Of a DNA stretch of 64,000 nt, positions 1-10,848 are shown one piece after another. The number at the start of each line of letters is the position of its first letter. The first letter of the stretch is position 1. The position numbers and the translations under genes are program-made. The notes below the pieces were generated by a model. It was not told the origin of the DNA. It made no database searches and was given only the letters and a program-made list of their open reading frames with translations. The DNA is from Nemophila menziesii (Eukaryota > Streptophyta > Magnoliopsida > Boraginales > Hydrophyllaceae), in assembly GCA_029959085.1 (NCBI GenBank), contig JARWIR010000091.1, positions 930,001-994,000 of the forward strand, given 5' to 3'.

Positions 1-1095
1 AGGCTAAGGCCAAGGCCAAGGCTAAGGCTACGTCTAGGGCTAAGTCTAAGGCTAAAGCTAAGACTCAGACTAAGGTTAAGGATATGGCTATGGCTAAGGT
101 AAAGCTTAAGGTTAAGGTTAAGGTTAAGTTTTAGTTTGAGGTTAAGGTTAAGGTTAAGGTTAAGGTTAAGGTTAAGGTTGAGGTTGAGGTTGAGGTTAAG
201 GTTAAGGTTAAGGTTAATATTAAGTACAAGGTTAAGTTTAAGGTTAAGGTTAAGGTTAATATTAAGTATAAGGTTAAGTTTAAGGTTAATGTTAAGATTA
301 AGGTTAGGCTTTAGGTTAAGTTTAAAATTTTAAGTTAAGGTTAAGGTTAAATATAGGGGTAAAGGTTAAGGGTTAAGTTTAAGGGTCAAGGTCAAAGTTT
401 AGGTCAAGGCTAAGGTTAAGGTTAAGTTTGATTTTAAGGTTTAAGATTTAATGTTTAAGATTTAAGGTTAATGTTTAATAAGATTTAAAGTTTGAGGTCG
501 AATATGAGGGTGAGAAATCTTCATCTGATTAAGGTTAAAATTAAGGTTTAAACCTTAAGGTTAAGAATAAGTTTAGGGTTAGGATTAGGGTTAAGGTTAA
601 AATTATGGCCAAGGTTATACGATTTAAGGGTTGAGATCGAATATCGGCACAATGAATCTTCATTTGGTTAAGGTTAAGTTTAAGTTTTAAACCTTAAGGT
701 TAAGGTTAGGTTTCGGGTTAAGGTTAAAATTAAGGTTAATGTTAAGATGAAAACTAAGGTTCATGTTTAAAGTTCAAGGTTTAGGGTAAAGTTTACAGTT
801 TAGTGTTAATGTTAAGGTTTAAGGTTTATGATTCAAGGTTCAAGGTTAAGGTTAAGTCTAAGTTTATAGTTAAGGTTAAGGTTAAGTTTAAGGTTAATAT
901 AAACATTAAGGTTAAGGTTTAGGTCAAGGTTAAGTTTAAGGTTAAGCTCAAGGTTAAGTTTAAGGTTAAGGTTAAGGTTAAGGTTAAGGTTAAAGTTAAG
1001 GTTAAGGTTAAGGTTAAGGCTAAGGTTAAGGTTAAGGTTTAGTTTAAGGTTAATATTAAGGTTAAGGTAAAGGTAAAGGTTAAGGTAAAGGTTAT
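1..1095. repeat. Degenerate AAGGTT hexamer repeat
   Basis: The stretch is dominated by GGTTAA/AAGGTT hexamers, in clean runs (about 139-180 and 960-1030) separated by diverged copies with inserted T or C. It is not the usual plant telomere heptamer TTTAGGG, although one short patch near 572-595 reads TTTAGGGTTAGGATTAGGG. Open frames across it give only Leu-Arg low-complexity peptides, so I see no gene. It continues off the left edge of the window. Confidence 0.9.
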
Positions 1096-2697
1096 TTTTT
1101 AATATATGAATATATATCTAAACAACTTTTAATTTATGGTTCATGGTTTTTAATTTATTGTACACGTTTGTTTTATGATTACAATACATTTGTGGTATTT
1201 AGCTTGCGTGCATTTTATTTAAACAGATTAATTCATGGTTAAGAGTATAAGGTTCAAAGTTCATAGTTCGTGGTTCAAGATTCAAGATTCGTGGGAAAAG
1301 GAAAAAATTTGTTCTGTTAAAGGGAATCGAACCCAATTCCCCTAGGTAAGCACTTGAAAAAAAGTTTTGTTCCATTGATGGGGATTGAATCAAGGTCTCC
1401 TGGGTGAAAGTCAGATGTCCAAATCGCTAGGACGACAAAAATTTAGAAGATTGCGACCATTGTGGTTCGAACACAGAAAGGGTGTGGATAAGAGACAATT
1501 AAGTTTTTAATTACTCAAGAAAAATTAATTTAATTAATTAAATGAGTGAATTAAAGGGTCACATACAATCGTGACCGACTTTTATATAGAGGACTAGGTA
1601 TTGCCCGTTCCTGAAGGCATTTCGGAAAAAAATAAATTAATTGTTAATTTTACGTACTTTGAGCTGACATGTTGAGAAGTTAAGTAATCAAATATACACC
1701 AAGATTGTATATTCAATAGTATGTGTCATAAATACATGTAATTACCAAAAAATACACCACGTTAATTCGTTAGTTGTGTGGATCAGTTGTTGTTTGGGTT
1801 AAAATCCACCTGATAAATTTTGGATGGAAGCGGTGACCGATGGATGTTGTTTGGTGTTTGTATTTATCATTTGGCCCAACCCGGGTGAGGGTTAGTTTGA
1901 CCCTTCCCCACTGATGATTACCAAAATCCTAGTTAATGATCTGTCGCTTTAACTTTACTATCTAAAACTTTCTTCACGATGGGGCTAAACTTTACCATGG
2001 CAGTTGATTTTCTCTATATATAGTAAAACATTGTCCGTGCCTAAGAGCACGACAGAATGGGAACAGACGTCCGAGGGACATGTGTAAAAAGTTGGTTTGA
2101 TATTACAAATTTGTCAATTAACACCTACGATTTTGTAAAATTGCACCTAACCACCTTTAGTTACAAAAGTATATCTTACCCCAATATTTTGAATAAGAGT
2201 ACACACTAATTTATATAAATTTTATATCATGTATCCATATAATTTACGCAAGAAAAATAAGCTAATTATAACTCATAACTTATTCTTATGTAACTATTTA
2301 TAATAAGTTACGATTGGGCGGCATTCAACACTTTCTCCAAAATCGGAGCTGGCAAACATGTTCCTTGTTCTGTATTTGTAGGTCTGAATCCTACAGCCAC
2401 CAATGTAAGATGTAGGACATACCGTCATCTTTTCCACCTCAAACATCTCATTAGTGGCAAGGACGATGTTGCTAACAACTTTGATCGTGGTCTCTACACC
2501 AGTGACATGTTGATGTGGCGCTACGTGGCGTTGACTAACGGTCAACTAACAAAAAATGAGAATATGGCTAACGGTGTCACAAAATACTAACGTAAATGGT
2601 CATCTCGTGACATTTTGTAGATCGGGGTCCGTTCGAGCATTTTCGTAAAAGATAGAGGGTCACGGGAGGTCTTTACCCTTTTTGTTGTTATCTTTAT
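1096..2697. other. AT-rich intergenic region, no gene seen
   Basis: I see no convincing gene. A minus-strand frame of 83 codons at 2294-2545 has no recognisable motif. The only structured part is the tRNA-like block at about 1314-1487. Phrases such as ctaacggtgtcacaaaatac near 2570 look like decayed dispersed repeat, but I cannot assign a family. Confidence 0.5.
1371..1442 (-). pseudogene. tRNA-Glu-like pseudogene or SINE head
   Basis: On the minus strand the sequence has a B-box-like T arm (GATTCAATCCC), an anticodon loop CTTTCAC as in tRNA-Glu(TTC), a D-arm-like TAGCGATTTGGAC and a 3' end CAATGGA. The 5' acceptor strand that should pair with CAATGGA is not intact, so this is not a functional tRNA. 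Two shorter tRNA-like pieces flank it: GGGTTCGATTCCC on the minus strand near 1322-1334 and GTTCGAACCAC near 1463-1473. A tRNA-derived SINE or an organelle-derived fragment would look similar. Confidence 0.4.
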
Positions 2698-2878
2698 GAG
2701 TAATGTTAGGTATCATCCAGAAAGTAATCACCCAAATATCACCATCTTGGGTGGTCCAATCAAAATGTTTCTCTTTTCTAATTACTTTTTTCTCTCCTTT
2801 ACATGATTGGATCACCCAAGATACACATCATGGGTGATATTTGGGTGATTACTTTTTGGGTGATACCAAGAATTACTC
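2698..2878. mobile_element. Foldback MITE, 181 bp
   Basis: The two halves are near-perfect inverted repeats. The left arm begins GAGTAATGTTAGGTATCA and contains AAGTAATCACCCAAATATCA. The right arm, reverse-complemented, begins GAGTAATTCTTGGTATCACC and contains the same AAGTAATCACCCAAATATCA. The arms are about 65 bp and there is no coding capacity. I could not identify a clear target-site duplication, so the superfamily is open. Confidence 0.75.
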
Positions 2879-3470
2879 TCTATGATCAGTGTTCGTTAGT
2901 TTTACCAACAAAAACCAAAATATTATTACTCGATTTCTCACAATCACGTCTTGTGGACATGTCAGTCACAACATTATTCTTTTTTAAGTAACAAAAGTAA
3001 TAAAAATTGAGTCACAAAATTTCTAATAGAGTTTGTTTTTAGTCGAAAGATAAATTAGATTAAAAATAAAAAGACATAATATAATAAGTTCAATAAGTTT
3101 TAACCAACCCCTATTGGTGACAAATCACTCAAAAAGTATAGTAACTAACTGAGAAAGGGGATGTGATACACAATTACAAGGCAATAGATTTAACATCTCT
3201 CCTCTCACAAGCCATTCAGTTGTCATTTTGTCTCCTGCTAACATGGTTAAAGGAGATGTGCAGATGCTCAGCAGCTAAAAGAATGTCCTCGAAAAGAGGC
3301 GGCAGAAAACAATTATTAAAGGAGGATTTTGATTGGAGATGGTTAATGGCTGAAAAAGAATAACCAAAAAGAAATTTCCAATAAAGTAACTTCAATATTT
3401 CTTTTCTTATTTTTCACCATGTGGCCCACTTGAAAATCTTTTATTGTTAATCCAATAACAGATGAGCTGA
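2879..3470. other. AT-rich intergenic region, nothing recognised
   Basis: Short open frames (62 and 66 codons) have no recognisable motifs or coding bias. The region separates the MITE from the promoter of the downstream gene. Confidence 0.5.
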
Positions 3471-3819
3471 TCGGCGCGCGCCCAACTTTTATTTACCCAA
3501 TGATTTGATCCCACGTTGCTACTATCCACTAACTCAACGTATTATCTCGGTTACGAGACCCAATTACTTGATAAACCGAACCCGAAACACTCTTATTCAA
3601 ATCACAACGGCTAGTTTTTATGAGCCTCTAACGGTCATATATATGAACCCTTATCAAACAATCAAACCCATTTATATATATATATATAATCATCCACGTT
3701 CTCCACAAATCAATATCTTTTCTCTCTAAATCTCCCTAATCTCTCCCTCTCTCGTCGTCTCTAATTTCCAGCAATCATCGCAATATTTTGTCAAATAATT
3801 TCTTCTTTTTTTCTTGTTA
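3471..3819 (+). promoter_or_regulatory. Promoter and 5' UTR with MSA-like elements
   Basis: Upstream of the ATG at 3820 there is a TATA-rich block at 3671-3690 and a pyrimidine-rich leader (about 3717-3765). At 3627-3637 TCTAACGGTCA matches the plant M-specific activator consensus YCYAACGGYYA exactly; MYB3R factors bind this element in G2/M genes. A second AACGG core at 3603-3613 (CACAACGGCTA) has one mismatch. A 10-bp palindrome GGCGCGCGCC lies at 3473-3482. The motifs are seen directly; the regulation is inferred. Confidence 0.6.
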
Positions 3820-4954
3820 ATGGAGACACCATCATCAGCAAGAAGAGTAACAAGATCTATGGCTTCTGCAATTAAGAACAACAGTAACGTACCCATCTCA
3901 AGTACGCTTTAAATATCAATTTCTTTGTATTTCTTTTTCAATTACTATATGTTTATGGTTTTTTCTCCGTTATTGCAGAGTATTTGGAAGATTCTGAAAA
4001 GGGTGCTACTAAATCAACCCAAAGAAATGCGAAACAACAGCTAGATCGATCTGCCCTGTTTGATATAACGAACGATTCACCAATTGTTGGTCTTGCGATG
4101 GAGAGTTTAGACACCCCATCATCAGCAATGTCGAGGAATCGAGTGAACGGAAAAGTCAAGTATTGTACACCTGGATCTGGAGAAGCGTTGTTGAGAGGTC
4201 AAGTGAAGACCCTTTTGGAGAAAGTCGAAGAAGAAGCTGTGTTTTCGAAACAGCCTTTCTTTCGTGTACAAGGAGTTGTCAACTCCCCAATGGTGTTTAT
4301 TGCACCTACTCCTGCTAATACTCCACAAGTCTTTAACCCTTCTTCACAAATTAATGATTTGGATTGTGTTACAGCATTCCCAGTTGAAGACAAATTCATC
4401 GTTTCTCAGGTATAATAATATTTCTTTTAATTTTCCAATCATGTCTATTTGAATAAATTGCATCATTAGTCCCTGTATTATCTGATATATATGCAAATTT
4501 ACTCGTCTCTTGTTTTGTTGTTATATGGTAGATGGTTATTGAAGAGGGTGTTGAATCTGAGAAGGATTATGTAACAAGGTCACTGCTATTTGATTTCACC
4601 GAAAAAATTGGAGAAGAGAGTGAAGAAAGCAAAGAGAAGATTTCCTCAGCTGACGAGGATGATTCATCATCAATCTGGTCAATTCAGGTCAACGCGAGTA
4701 GCACTAAAGATGATGAAGAAGATGAAGAAGAAGAATATGATGATGGTGAAGAAGGTGAAGAAGGAGGTTTTGTTGATGAGCTTTGTGAAGGAATAAAGAA
4801 GATGCAAATGGCTAAGTTTTGTGGAAAGCATACAAGGTTTGTGTACAATAGTGATGGTGAGCTTGAAGGTGTAGAAGAATGTGATGATGAAGTAGCATCG
4901 ACACCCATGGGAAAGCAGCTTTGCTTTCATGAGGATGAGTCTGAAGAAGATTGA
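3820..4954 (+). CDS. Acidic plant protein of unknown function, 3 exons
   Basis: I do not recognise a named family. By eye the model is exon 1 at 3820-3901, exon 2 at 3979-4409 and exon 3 at 4532-4954, with GT-AG introns (3902-3978 and 4410-4531). Frame is kept through both junctions, giving 311 residues. The start is the first ATG after the leader and opens METPSSARRVTRSM, a basic head. Exon 2 holds a conserved-looking core (ALFDITNDSPIVGLAM, then TPGSGEALLRGQVKTLLEKV). Exon 3 has a strongly acidic run of about 20 residues near 231-250 and ends near TPMGKQLCF plus an acidic tail. There is no signal peptide or membrane segment. With its small basic head, SP/TP sites, acidic tract and MSA promoter motifs, a cell-division-linked nuclear or chromosomal role is plausible. 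That role is inference only. Confidence 0.8.
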
Positions 4955-6039
4955 TTTTGTTACTACAACTCCTGTTTTTTTGTTATGATTGTTGTTTGTT
5001 TTTGGTGAATTTTGATGCAATACGGTAGTCTTGTCTTGGGACACCATCAGTATTTTACTTTTACTTTAATGATGTTATTTCTGAACCATAATAATTTACA
5101 TTGTATCATATCATATGATATGATTTTAATATAAATTGTTGAATTTATATCCATATTCTGCAACTTTTTTATATTTTCCTCTCCTTTTTACCCTGTTTTC
5201 TTTACATTTTGTGTTGTTTTTTGTAAATAAATTGGAACCTAGGCTTGCCTGAACCATGGCAAAAGAGAGATCAGGTTTTGTTTGTTTTATCTTGATTTGG
5301 TTGAGGCTAGTGAAAGTTATCAGGTTTTTAAGAGATCAGAAGATGCAAAGTGAGGCCAATGACTCTCTCTCCTTCTGTTAATCTCATTGTTGTTGAACGC
5401 CTCTTCAGCTTATTGATGAAATATATTACTTACCTTTTTAACTAAGCAATAAATTCTTAAAAGGTTTGGAATCGGATAAGTTTTCTTTTGTTCTACGTTT
5501 TACTTTCTATGTCCAAAACAGGTCCGTCCACCAATTAAACATTCACCCTTATAATTTCAAAATTTTCAATATAACTTTGTGTTTGTTTGCAATAGTTCAA
5601 AAGCAACTAGAAAGAGATTCTTTAACCAGAAAGAATTCGATTCAGATACTTATCCAGAAGTTTCCGCAACTCAATCATAGATGATGGATTCATCAAAGAT
5701 TTAACCTTTTCGAACTCACGAGAGATCTCGCCTGCGAAACAAAAAAAAAATGTGTACGAACGAGATATCCAGCAACAAGAAGTAAGAGGATTAAATAGAT
5801 TAACTTCCGAACCTTTGGCGATCTCAGATGTGTCGATATCAATGGTGACTCATTATTTCGATGAATCATTTCTTCGGACAGGAAAAGATTATGTAAACAC
5901 TTACTCGAAATCTCACTTATCAGATTCCATTGTGGAAGACACAATTTTTTCAGAAGAATTCGCCATGATATACTTGATCCAATCAAGGTGAATCACAAAC
6001 CCATTACAACCATTTTTGAATCTTGCAAAATCTTTCCTG
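4955..6039. other. 3' flank and intergenic region, no gene supported
   Basis: The first part is presumably the 3' UTR of the preceding gene, with AT-rich stretches containing aataat near 5090. Frames at 5466-5684, 5752-5991 (plus) and 5693-5986 (minus) lack recognisable domains and overlap one another in opposite directions, so I do not call them. Confidence 0.4.
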
Positions 6040-6465
6040 TGTTATCGGTGTTAAATATATTATTTTAAATATATTATTACTATTATTACTATAATATATC
6101 ATTACTTTATTGGACTAAATTATTTTTATATTATATTTATATCTTATTTAACATAGTTTTATCTTTCTTGTTCACCAAGTAATTGAACCTATATATATGG
6201 TATCATTCTATTGTATTGGAAATTAACTCATTCACAATCTAGTCTTTGTAATTCTCTTGTTATCTACGCTTTATGACTCTCTTATTATTAATATAGTATT
6301 TCTCTTTTCGTATTCTCTCTTCTGCATATTTAAATATCTCACATGGTATCAGAGCCACCATCCATAGTTCTCTTTCGTTATCATTTTTCTTATTGTTTCA
6401 ATTGTTTTCGCACACACAAAAAGAAACTCTTTTATCTTACTCCTTTCGTAGGAATCGCAATCTTA
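6040..6465 (+). mobile_element. Copia-type 5' LTR with primer-binding site, fragment
   Basis: A 304-bp LTR-like segment (6040-6343) starts TGTTATCGG and ends CTCACA. TGGTATCAGAGC follows at once at 6344-6355; it is the standard primer-binding site complementary to initiator tRNA-Met used by many Ty1/copia elements. The following 110 bp look like untranslated leader and are cut by the Harbinger element at 6466. No matching 3' LTR is visible in the window. Confidence 0.65.
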
Positions 6466-7942
6466 GGGGGGTGTCTGTTGGATTTTTTTGCACTTTTAAA
6501 AGTCCATAGACTTTGCAGACTCCACAGATTTTAATGGAGTTTGACGGATTCGTTTTAATTCTATATAGAGTTTGACGGATTCTTATGTTAAGATTTTAAT
6601 GGATTTTAATAGAGTTTAATATATTTTAATGGACTTTAAAAAGAAAATATACATTCATTCTTATATTTAAATAATACACCAGAAAAAATGTATCTCTCCC
6701 AATAAAACAAATACACTTTCGTAATAAAAACGAAACTAAAATTCATCAACTTTATTATGTTTGATCCTCTTAATTCTCATTGTCGTCTCTTTCTTCATCA
6801 TTATATAGACTCTCGTTTGTACCATTTTGAGGTCTATCATTCCACATAGCTTCACCAATGTCAAGTCTCCAAGTATTAGCTTCTGCTCTTTGTTGTTGTT
6901 GAGTTTGAGAAATGAAATCATAATTTTCCTCGTCTATATCCATAGGTAGTGAAGAGGATGAATCATCTTCTGTTGCAGGAGAAAATTCATCAGAACGACA
7001 CTCTTTGCGAAGAAAATTGTGTAGTCCACCAGAAGCTAGCATTAGCTCTGCTTGTGTCTCAAAGGGGAACGGAGGTGCACTCTTAAAAATTGTGAAACGG
7101 GACTTAAAAATACCAAATAGTCTTTCAATTACATTTCTCAATGATGTGTGGCGAAAAAGTGAACAACTCACTTGAATTTCGAGGATGGCGACCATTACCA
7201 CCAAAATCTTGGAGATGATATCGAACACCACGGTAATGGAGCCAAAAACTGACGACGATTAGCAAATCCACAATCAACTAAAAAGTATTTTCTTGAAAAT
7301 ATAATACATTCAAATTAGTATGTCATACACAAAAATTAGTACTTAATTAAAGAATATATAATAAAAACAATACCTTGCAACACTTCCAATCCATTTCTCC
7401 TTGATAATGCATCATTTAATACTTTTGAGTCATGTGCTGAACCTTCCCAACCACTAAGAACATAAATAAATTCCAAATCAAAGTTACAAGCTGCCAAAAC
7501 ATTTGAGATTGAAATCCATGACGATTTTGATAACTGTTTAGATCTAGACCCGTTATCATGGAGGGAATGTGGGTTCCATCAATAGCCCCAATGCAATCCT
7601 ATAGTTATAAAAATTTACCAGTAATGTAAGTAAGAGAAACTAAATTGTAGGGATACAATTAAAACTAGTCCAATTAATTTAGACATTCAACGTTGAATCG
7701 AATTACAAAACTTACCTTAAACAAGGGATAAAATCGTGTACTTGATCTTATTTTATGAGGTGCTGTATATCCAAGTTTGACCATCATTTGTGGTGCTATA
7801 GTGTTTAGCGCCTTTAAAATATAGTTGAAATTTTTACTAACCATAAAATGTGAACGACCAAACTTTTCCTTAACGCTGCAATATCGATCATCTTGTCCCA
7901 CTACAAGCGGCAATGATGCTAACATTTCTTCCACACATATAT
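6466..7942 (-). mobile_element. PIF/Harbinger DNA transposon, right end cut
   Basis: The left end reads TTA then GGGGGGTGTCTGTTGGA, matching the G-rich terminal repeat and 3-bp TTA/TAA target preference of PIF/Harbinger. AT-rich subterminal repeats (gatttt..atggattttaatagag) run to about 6650. The minus strand encodes a Harbinger transposase. The right end is not visible: an Athila LTR begins at 7943, so the remainder is displaced or lost. Confidence 0.75.
6770..7942 (-). pseudogene. Harbinger (DDE_Tnp_4) transposase, broken
   Basis: The gene reads right to left. It runs EEMLASLPLVVGQDDRY, then GRSHFMVSKNFNYILKAL, then KIRSSTRFYPLFK. An apparent intron (7599-7715) interrupts it just before DCIGAIDGTHIP, which carries the first catalytic Asp. 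Exon 2 (7374-7598) includes FIYVLSGWEGSAHDSKVL with the second Asp. A second apparent intron lies at about 7292-7373. The last exon holds NRRQFLAPL, a one-base frameshift, then RHTSLRNVIERLFGIFKSRF with the catalytic Glu, and LASGGLHNFLRKECRSDEF. The N-terminus is missing beyond 7942. The frameshift near 7235 and an out-of-phase second intron make it a probable pseudogene. The family call is secure because all three catalytic blocks are present. Confidence 0.8.
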
Positions 7943-9506
7943 TGGTGGGTCCTTGTGTGTTATAAAATAATATGCTAAAGATTAGGACTCCCAAACCGCA
8001 AGTGTACGGTTGTCCAAGTAATAAAGCGATAAATCAGATTCGTTCGCAGGGACGGACTAGGTACAACTCAGGTGTGGATCAAATAGTGGAATAATGCAAT
8101 TACGGAAAAGTAAACGATATAAATATTATTTTGGGTTTTGTTTATCAACTAGAATGCAAAAGTAAATAAAGACTAAATAAATTAAGCTGAAATGAAATAA
8201 TGCAAAGAGAATAGTTAGACGCAAGGAAAGAAGTAGTACTTGAGTCTCGCTAGGGCTTCACCTAAACCTTCTTAATTAATGTCTTCTTTTAAGGGCTGAA
8301 TCATTATTATTATTATGCTAGTCAGGATTCTAAAGTCTCTTAGCCCCCGTCCGGGTGGACCTAAAAGCTCCCCTATGGTATTCTAAACTCCGTCAGGATG
8401 ATTAAAATACTTTTGGATGATTAAAACTTACCACATTGGCTATTGGCTTGTCAAGCTTGTCAAGGTCATTGGCGGATACCAACGACAATTACCTAGTTTT
8501 GTATCTAAACCCCCCGTCAAGGTGATCAATACGCCACTATATTGAATAACCTAGATACTAAAACTCACCCTTAGTTCATGACTCTAAGGATAATAAATAA
8601 AGCATAAAATAAAAGCCAACATAAAATAATAATTCAATTTAAATTCTTAAAACCAAAATCAGAAAAACATAAATTAATCTAGTTTGGGTTCAACCCAATT
8701 TGCGATTCTCAAGTACAAAGGAAAATTAGCTCATAATTGAAATAAAGACGAAAAAAATAAAATTAAAGATGTTCATGTTTTACAGAAAGAAAATAAATAA
8801 AAGAAATCTAATTAGGAATTGGACTTTGGCTGCGAATTGGAGAAGATGAATTCTTCAGCTCTTGGCTTCTTCTTTTTCCTAGCTTCTGACTTTCTCTCTG
8901 GGTTGACTTTGCTAAAATAAGTTGTGTGTAATAATGAAGTCAAAAGTCTATATATACTAAATCGGACTTGGGATTATTTTAAGTGAATTCATGAAATAAT
9001 AAAGGGCCCAAGTCCACTCTTCAAGTCCAAATCCCGTAACTGGTGTACACTCTCCACTAAAACGGCTGTAACTTTCTCAATTCAACTCCTAATTTACTCA
9101 TTCAACTTGCTAAATCTTCGTAACTCGATAAGGAACGAATCGTCTTTACAATTCAAAGCCTGAATCCATGTTTAAGTCGCTCAAAATCAGCAATTACCAT
9201 CAGCACTCCAGATTTACAGCTCTAACTTGTCAATTCTTCGGGACATTTCATCTCGCCTTTGACTTCTTTGCACGATCTAAGATTTCAATTCTTGATTCCT
9301 CTCCTTGCTAGTATTAAAAACCTACAAACTTTACACTAAAACAAACAATATAACGTGCAAAAGTTTAATAAATCAAAAATAATAATATCCAAGGAGGGAA
9401 AATGAAATATAACAAATTAACACTAAAAGTCTATCGAATTAGTATAATAATCATCCAATTTGATGTCTACTAAGGGCATATAATTAGAACAAAAGAGGAG
9501 ACATCA
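7943..9506 (-). repeat. 3' LTR of Athila Z (1564 bp)
   Basis: In minus orientation it starts TGATGTCTCC (plus-strand end ...GGAGACATCA at 9506) and ends CACCA (plus-strand start TGGTGGGTCC at 7943). Its length equals that of both X LTRs. It contains three diverged copies of the CCTGACGGG motif seen in every related LTR here. The adjacent 9507-9523 is the polypurine tract (AGACTCCAAACTCAAAC on the plus strand). Confidence 0.85.
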
Positions 9507-9729
9507 AGACTCCAAACTCAAACCTTTGTCGTACCTACAAAGTAAAATTAAAAACAATGGTCTAAGGTGAATGCCGAGATGCAGAAGCTAGTAAATACAC
9601 CCAAAGCAAAACTTAAAATAAATATCATATAGCAAACATCAGGAATTAATATACACATACACTAATCATGCAAAATCAAACACAAATAATATCAATCTTA
9701 AAATTAACTTCACACTGCTAGAAGGTTAC
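9507..9729 (-). other. Athila Z internal 3' region next to PPT
   Basis: This matches the segment just inside the 3' LTR of Y (31114-31337). It contains the polypurine tract and caaacctttgtcgtacctac. It ends in GTTAC at 9725-9729, the left target duplication of W. Confidence 0.75.
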
Positions 9730-10848
9730 TGATGTCTCCCTAAATGTTCTAATATTATACCTTTGGGAGACATCATTTTTGGTGTTTATTTGACTATTTA
9801 GATAGACTTTTGGACTAAATATGCAATAATATGATTTTCCTATTTTATTTCTAGTAATTTGGATTTATTAAACTTTTGCGCGTAATATTGGTATTTTTAG
9901 TGTAAAGTTTACAGGTTTTAGATGTTAGCTAGAAGAGGACATTTAATTATTGATTTATTCCTAAGTCCAAGCCCTAATCCGTTTTTAAGCTTATAAAAGG
10001 AGATTTTGACCTCATTATTTCTCACCTCTCATTTTATTCTTCTTCAAAACATCCTTAGAAGAGAGCGTCCAGAGAAGAAGCAGAAACAAGGAAAAGAAGA
10101 AGCAAGAGTTGGAGACGGTCTATATCTTCGATTCTCAGCCAATTCAACTCCATAATTAGGTTCTCTGTATTTTTATTTCCGTAAAACAATATGAGTCTTA
10201 TTTCTTTTAATTTAGTTTTCTTTTTAATTATTATGAGCTAAACCTAATTAGTGCTTGAGAACGCATAATGGGTTAATCCCAATTTGATTTCATTCTATAC
10301 ATTTGAATTTGGGATATTTATTTTTTAAATCAAATTGGGTAATTCGTATTTTTCTTTAATTTGCATTTTAATTACTATTATTGACGTAATTAACCAATGA
10401 TAGGACTTAGTATCTAGGCTATTCCAATTAGTGGCGATTGGATCACCTTGACGGGGGGTTTAGGTACCGAACTAGTTAACGAATGTAGGTTAGAAATTAT
10501 TGACTCTAACGAGCTTAATTAAACCTATGGCCTATTGGGTAATTTACATTTAAACACTTGAGAGTGGACTATAATCACCCTGACGGGGTTTGTAGCACTT
10601 GAGAGTTGCTCCTTAGTCCACCCTGACGGGGGTAAGGAGAATATAGAATCCCGACCAATACAAATTTACCAATTTGTCCCTTAAACAATGTATGGAATGA
10701 ATGATAGTTAGGAAAACCCTTGCGTCTCTCAAGCACTACCTTCTCATACTTGCGTTTTACACTTATTTACTTGCGTCTTAGTTATTTATTTACATCTTCG
10801 CATTAGTCTTTCATTACTTAGGATTAATACAAACAAACAAAACCAATC

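Noticed and set aside
136..333. Open frame of Leu-Arg repeats
   Set aside because: It simply translates the AAGGTT repeat.
572..595. True telomere array
   Set aside because: Only one or two TTTAGGG-like units; the tract is hexameric and degenerate.
2294..2545. 83-codon minus-strand frame
   Set aside because: No motif, no coding bias, in repeat-like intergenic sequence.
5693..5991. Overlapping opposite frames of 79 and 97 codons
   Set aside because: No domain in either; the overlap argues for chance.
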